This document shows, in pieces, positions 62,378 through 64,000 of a stretch of DNA of 64,000 bases (its first letter is position 1; the number at the start of each line of letters is the position of its first letter). A program made the position numbers and the translations under genes. The notes beneath the pieces were generated by a model, which searched no databases, was not told the DNA's origin, and saw nothing but the letters and a program-made list of their open reading frames with translations. This DNA comes from an uncultured Sutterella sp. Lineage in GTDB: Bacteria; Pseudomonadota; Gammaproteobacteria; Burkholderiales; Burkholderiaceae_F. The stretch is from the NCBI GenBank assembly GCA_900757865.1, contig CAAEPH010000015.1, forward strand, positions 1-64,000, in the 5' to 3' direction.

Positions 62378-63328
62378 ATGAAAACATGGTGGTTCGCTTT
62401 CTGGGTTGGGGTGATGAGTCTATTGGCGGTACCCGCCGGGGCCTCGACGATGCCCGAGACGATTACGCTCACGTACGTTAAAAGCCCCTTTAACTTACAA
62501 AATATCGTGATGCGAGAGCAGCGGCTCTTGGAAAAGGCGTTTGCCAACGATGGGGTCCGTATTGAGTGGCGTGTCATTAATTCGGGTGCTCAGCAAGCTC
62601 AAGCGTTGACAGCAGGCAGTTTGGATGTCTCGACGGTGATGAACACCGCGAGCTTTTTAATGGCTACAGGGGCGGGAGCCCCGATCACGATCATCTCTGG
62701 GGTGGCTCGTCCGAGTGAAGTCTTTGCCTTGGTGAGTAAACCGGGTGTGTCGTGGAAGATTGCCGATTTAAAGGGTAAAACGGTGGTGGGGCCCAAAGGC
62801 ACGGTGCTTCACCAAATGCTTGTGGTCGCTTTGCAAAAAGCTGGTTTGACGATGGGGGATATTCGCTTTGTCAATATGGATCCCGCCTCAGCGATGACGG
62901 CCATTCTCACGGGTAAAGCGGACGCGGGACTGCTGGCGGCAAATCTAATCATTAAAGCGCAAGCGGCTGGCGCACGTGTGATGAGCACGGCAACGGGGTT
63001 GGTGAAACCCAACCTCGTGATGGTGGCTCGAGAAGATTTCGTGAAAGCGTATCCCGAAGCGGTTAAGAGAATCGTGAAGACGCAGCACGAAACGCTCGCC
63101 TGGATTGAGGCGCATCAGCAAGAAGCGTTGACTATTGGTGCCAAAGCGCAAGACATCTCGATTGAGGCAGCGCAATTGCTCTACCAGTGGTCGCATTTCT
63201 ATAATCGTCTCACGCCTGACGATATAGCGGGGATGAAAGACGATGAGACGTTTCTAAAAGCCAACGCGATGATGCAACACTCCGTCGAGATTCAGGCCCA
63301 CATTGCTCCCATAGCGATTGCGCCCTAA
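62378..63328 (+). CDS. ABC transporter substrate-binding protein (SsuA/TauA/NMT1-like)
   Basis: 316 residues. The signal peptide is MKTWWFAFWVGVMSLLAVPAGAS, with cleavage after about residue 22. The mature protein follows the SsuA/TauA-like fold (ETITLTYVKSPFNLQNIV, GSLDVSTVMNTASFLMATGAGAPI, DLKGKTVVGPKGTVLHQMLV, ADAGLLAANLI). No lipobox is seen, so it is likely soluble in the periplasm. The ligand is unknown: sulfonates, nitrate, pyrimidines and metal chelates are all bound by relatives. It is the third gene of the importer operon and faces nikR. Confidence 0.88.
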   Translation: MKTWWFAFWVGVMSLLAVPAGASTMPETITLTYVKSPFNLQNIVMREQRLLEKAFANDGVRIEWRVINSGAQQAQALTAGSLDVSTVMNTASFLMATGAGAPITIISGVARPSEVFALVSKPGVSWKIADLKGKTVVGPKGTVLHQMLVVALQKAGLTMGDIRFVNMDPASAMTAILTGKADAGLLAANLIIKAQAAGARVMSTATGLVKPNLVMVAREDFVKAYPEAVKRIVKTQHETLAWIEAHQQEALTIGAKAQDISIEAAQLLYQWSHFYNRLTPDDIAGMKDDETFLKANAMMQHSVEIQAHIAPIAIAP

Positions 63329-63335
63329 ACCCAAG

Positions 63336-63362
63336 AGGCCTCGTGAGAACGAGGCCTTTCGT
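63336..63362. terminator. Terminator between the ABC importer and nikR
   Basis: A perfect stem aggcctcgt/acgaggcct (63336-63344 with 63349-63357) with loop gaga is followed by ttcgtt. It lies between convergent genes. Confidence 0.8.
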
Positions 63363-63372
63363 TATAACAGGA

Positions 63373-63918
63373 TCAGTCGAAATCTTCGTGGCCGTGTTCG
63401 TGCCAGTGATGATCGTGCGCGTGCTCGAGCGCTTCATCACTTGTCGAGTCTTCGGTCTCGGGCAGAGCTTCGTGCGACGCATCGCTTGGGTGGGATGTGT
63501 GTGAAGCGGGGCGCGTTTCACCGATGGGCATAATGTTCACGTCGCCGTGACGAATACCGGGCTCGGCAATAAGGCCTTCGGCCAACTCTTTGACTCTCTG
63601 GTAAGGTCCACGGATGACGACCGTTTCCGCGCATTCGCTCGGCGAAATATGAACGTGCATGGTGGATATCACACAGTCGCTATGGTGATGCTGGTGCTCC
63701 GTGAGGCGCATCGCGAGTTGTCGAACATGGTGATCATAGACGTAGCTCACCACGGCCACGCATTCTACCTCGGGGTTGTCAGCAACGGCATGATGCGCAA
63801 GACGATCAATCAGTAAATCTCGAATGGCTTTTGAGCGGTTGGTATAGCCTTTATGTGCAATCAATCGGTCAAATTGCTCAGCGAGTTCGTCATCTAACGA
63901 GACGGTTATCCGTTGCAT
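63373..63918 (-). CDS. nikR: Nickel-responsive regulator NikR with His-rich tail
   Basis: 181 residues. NikR is a ribbon-helix-helix repressor that senses Ni(II) and usually controls nickel uptake. The DNA-binding part is RITVSLDDELAEQFDRLI (about 3-20) and NRSKAIRDLL. The metal site of the ACT domain matches E. coli: His in HQHHHSD (77-79), His88, His90 and Cys96 in MHVHISPSEC. The family is normally about 133-150 residues; here about 48 extra residues end in HAHDHHWHEHGHEDFD and contain ten histidines. The start has gagg 8 nt upstream. No nickel transporter or enzyme gene is adjacent apart from the convergent ABC importer. Confidence 0.94.
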   Translation of the reverse strand: MQRITVSLDDELAEQFDRLIAHKGYTNRSKAIRDLLIDRLAHHAVADNPEVECVAVVSYVYDHHVRQLAMRLTEHQHHHSDCVISTMHVHISPSECAETVVIRGPYQRVKELAEGLIAEPGIRHGDVNIMPIGETRPASHTSHPSDASHEALPETEDSTSDEALEHAHDHHWHEHGHEDFD

Positions 63919-64000
63919 GGTTCACCTCAAGACAAAAGAATCTACCACTAGCTCAGAGTGAGCGAAGGATAGTATCGATTCTAGCAAGGAGAGAACCAAC

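Noticed and set aside
1..64000. CRISPR array, insertion sequence or prophage
   Set aside because: No regularly spaced repeats, transposase, capsid, terminase or integrase features were found.

Overview
The window reads as chromosomal DNA of a betaproteobacterium of the order Burkholderiales, most probably an anaerobic, gut-type member near Sutterella/Parasutterella. That placement is inference. It rests on gene order (rpsF-priB-rpsR-rplI-dnaB; thrC-moeA-moaD-moaE-clpB; fabH-fabD-fabG-acpP-fabF; lepA-lepB-rnc-era-recO), on a roughly balanced base composition, and on a prominent aspartate/fumarate respiration block. I see no phage, transposase, integrase or CRISPR array.

Layout. 1-2.6 kb: MscS-type channel, a solitary HicB-like antitoxin and tRNA-Leu(CAG). 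3-10 kb: rnr, rlmB, the ribosomal protein/primosome operon rpsF-priB-rpsR-rplI, dnaB and a DUF456 membrane protein. 10-19.5 kb: a PIN-PhoH ATPase, a threonine-synthase homologue whose cofactor lysine is replaced by Asp, the molybdenum cofactor genes mobB-moeA-moaD-moaE, crcB, and clpB behind a sigma-32-like promoter. 19.5-30 kb, mostly minus strand: an unrecognised 419-residue protein, putP, the yjiH-yjiG pair, moaA, rsgA, orn (plus strand), a DcuC-type carrier and an AI-2E-family membrane protein. 30-33.6 kb: the minus-strand set ridA-recG-oxyR.

33.6-40.4 kb is the metabolic centre. A roughly 860-bp non-coding control region precedes frdA-frdB (Wolinella-type fumarate reductase, but with no frdC membrane anchor nearby), aspA (aspartate to fumarate plus ammonia) and dcuA (aspartate or fumarate/succinate exchange). 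Together they would import aspartate, deaminate it, reduce fumarate as electron acceptor and export succinate. Strong RNA hairpins lie in every intergenic gap.

40.7-45.1 kb: tRNA genes Gly-Cys-Gly-Leu on the minus strand and two more tRNA-Gly(GCC) genes on the plus strand bracket a 1181-residue SWIM/SNF2 helicase. 45-51 kb: rpmF and the fatty acid synthesis genes, without plsX. 51-58.9 kb: lepA-lepB-rnc-era-recO, nagZ and pncB. 59-64 kb: a Na+/H+ antiporter-like protein behind a structured leader, a taurine/nitrate-type ABC importer (permease, ATPase, binding protein) and convergent nikR with an unusual His-rich tail.

The observations I find most worth checking are the Lys-to-Asp change in the ThrC homologue, the anchor-less Wolinella-like fumarate reductase with its long control region, the helicase flanked by inverted tRNA-Gly pairs, and the CrcB homologue without its conserved Phe pair.
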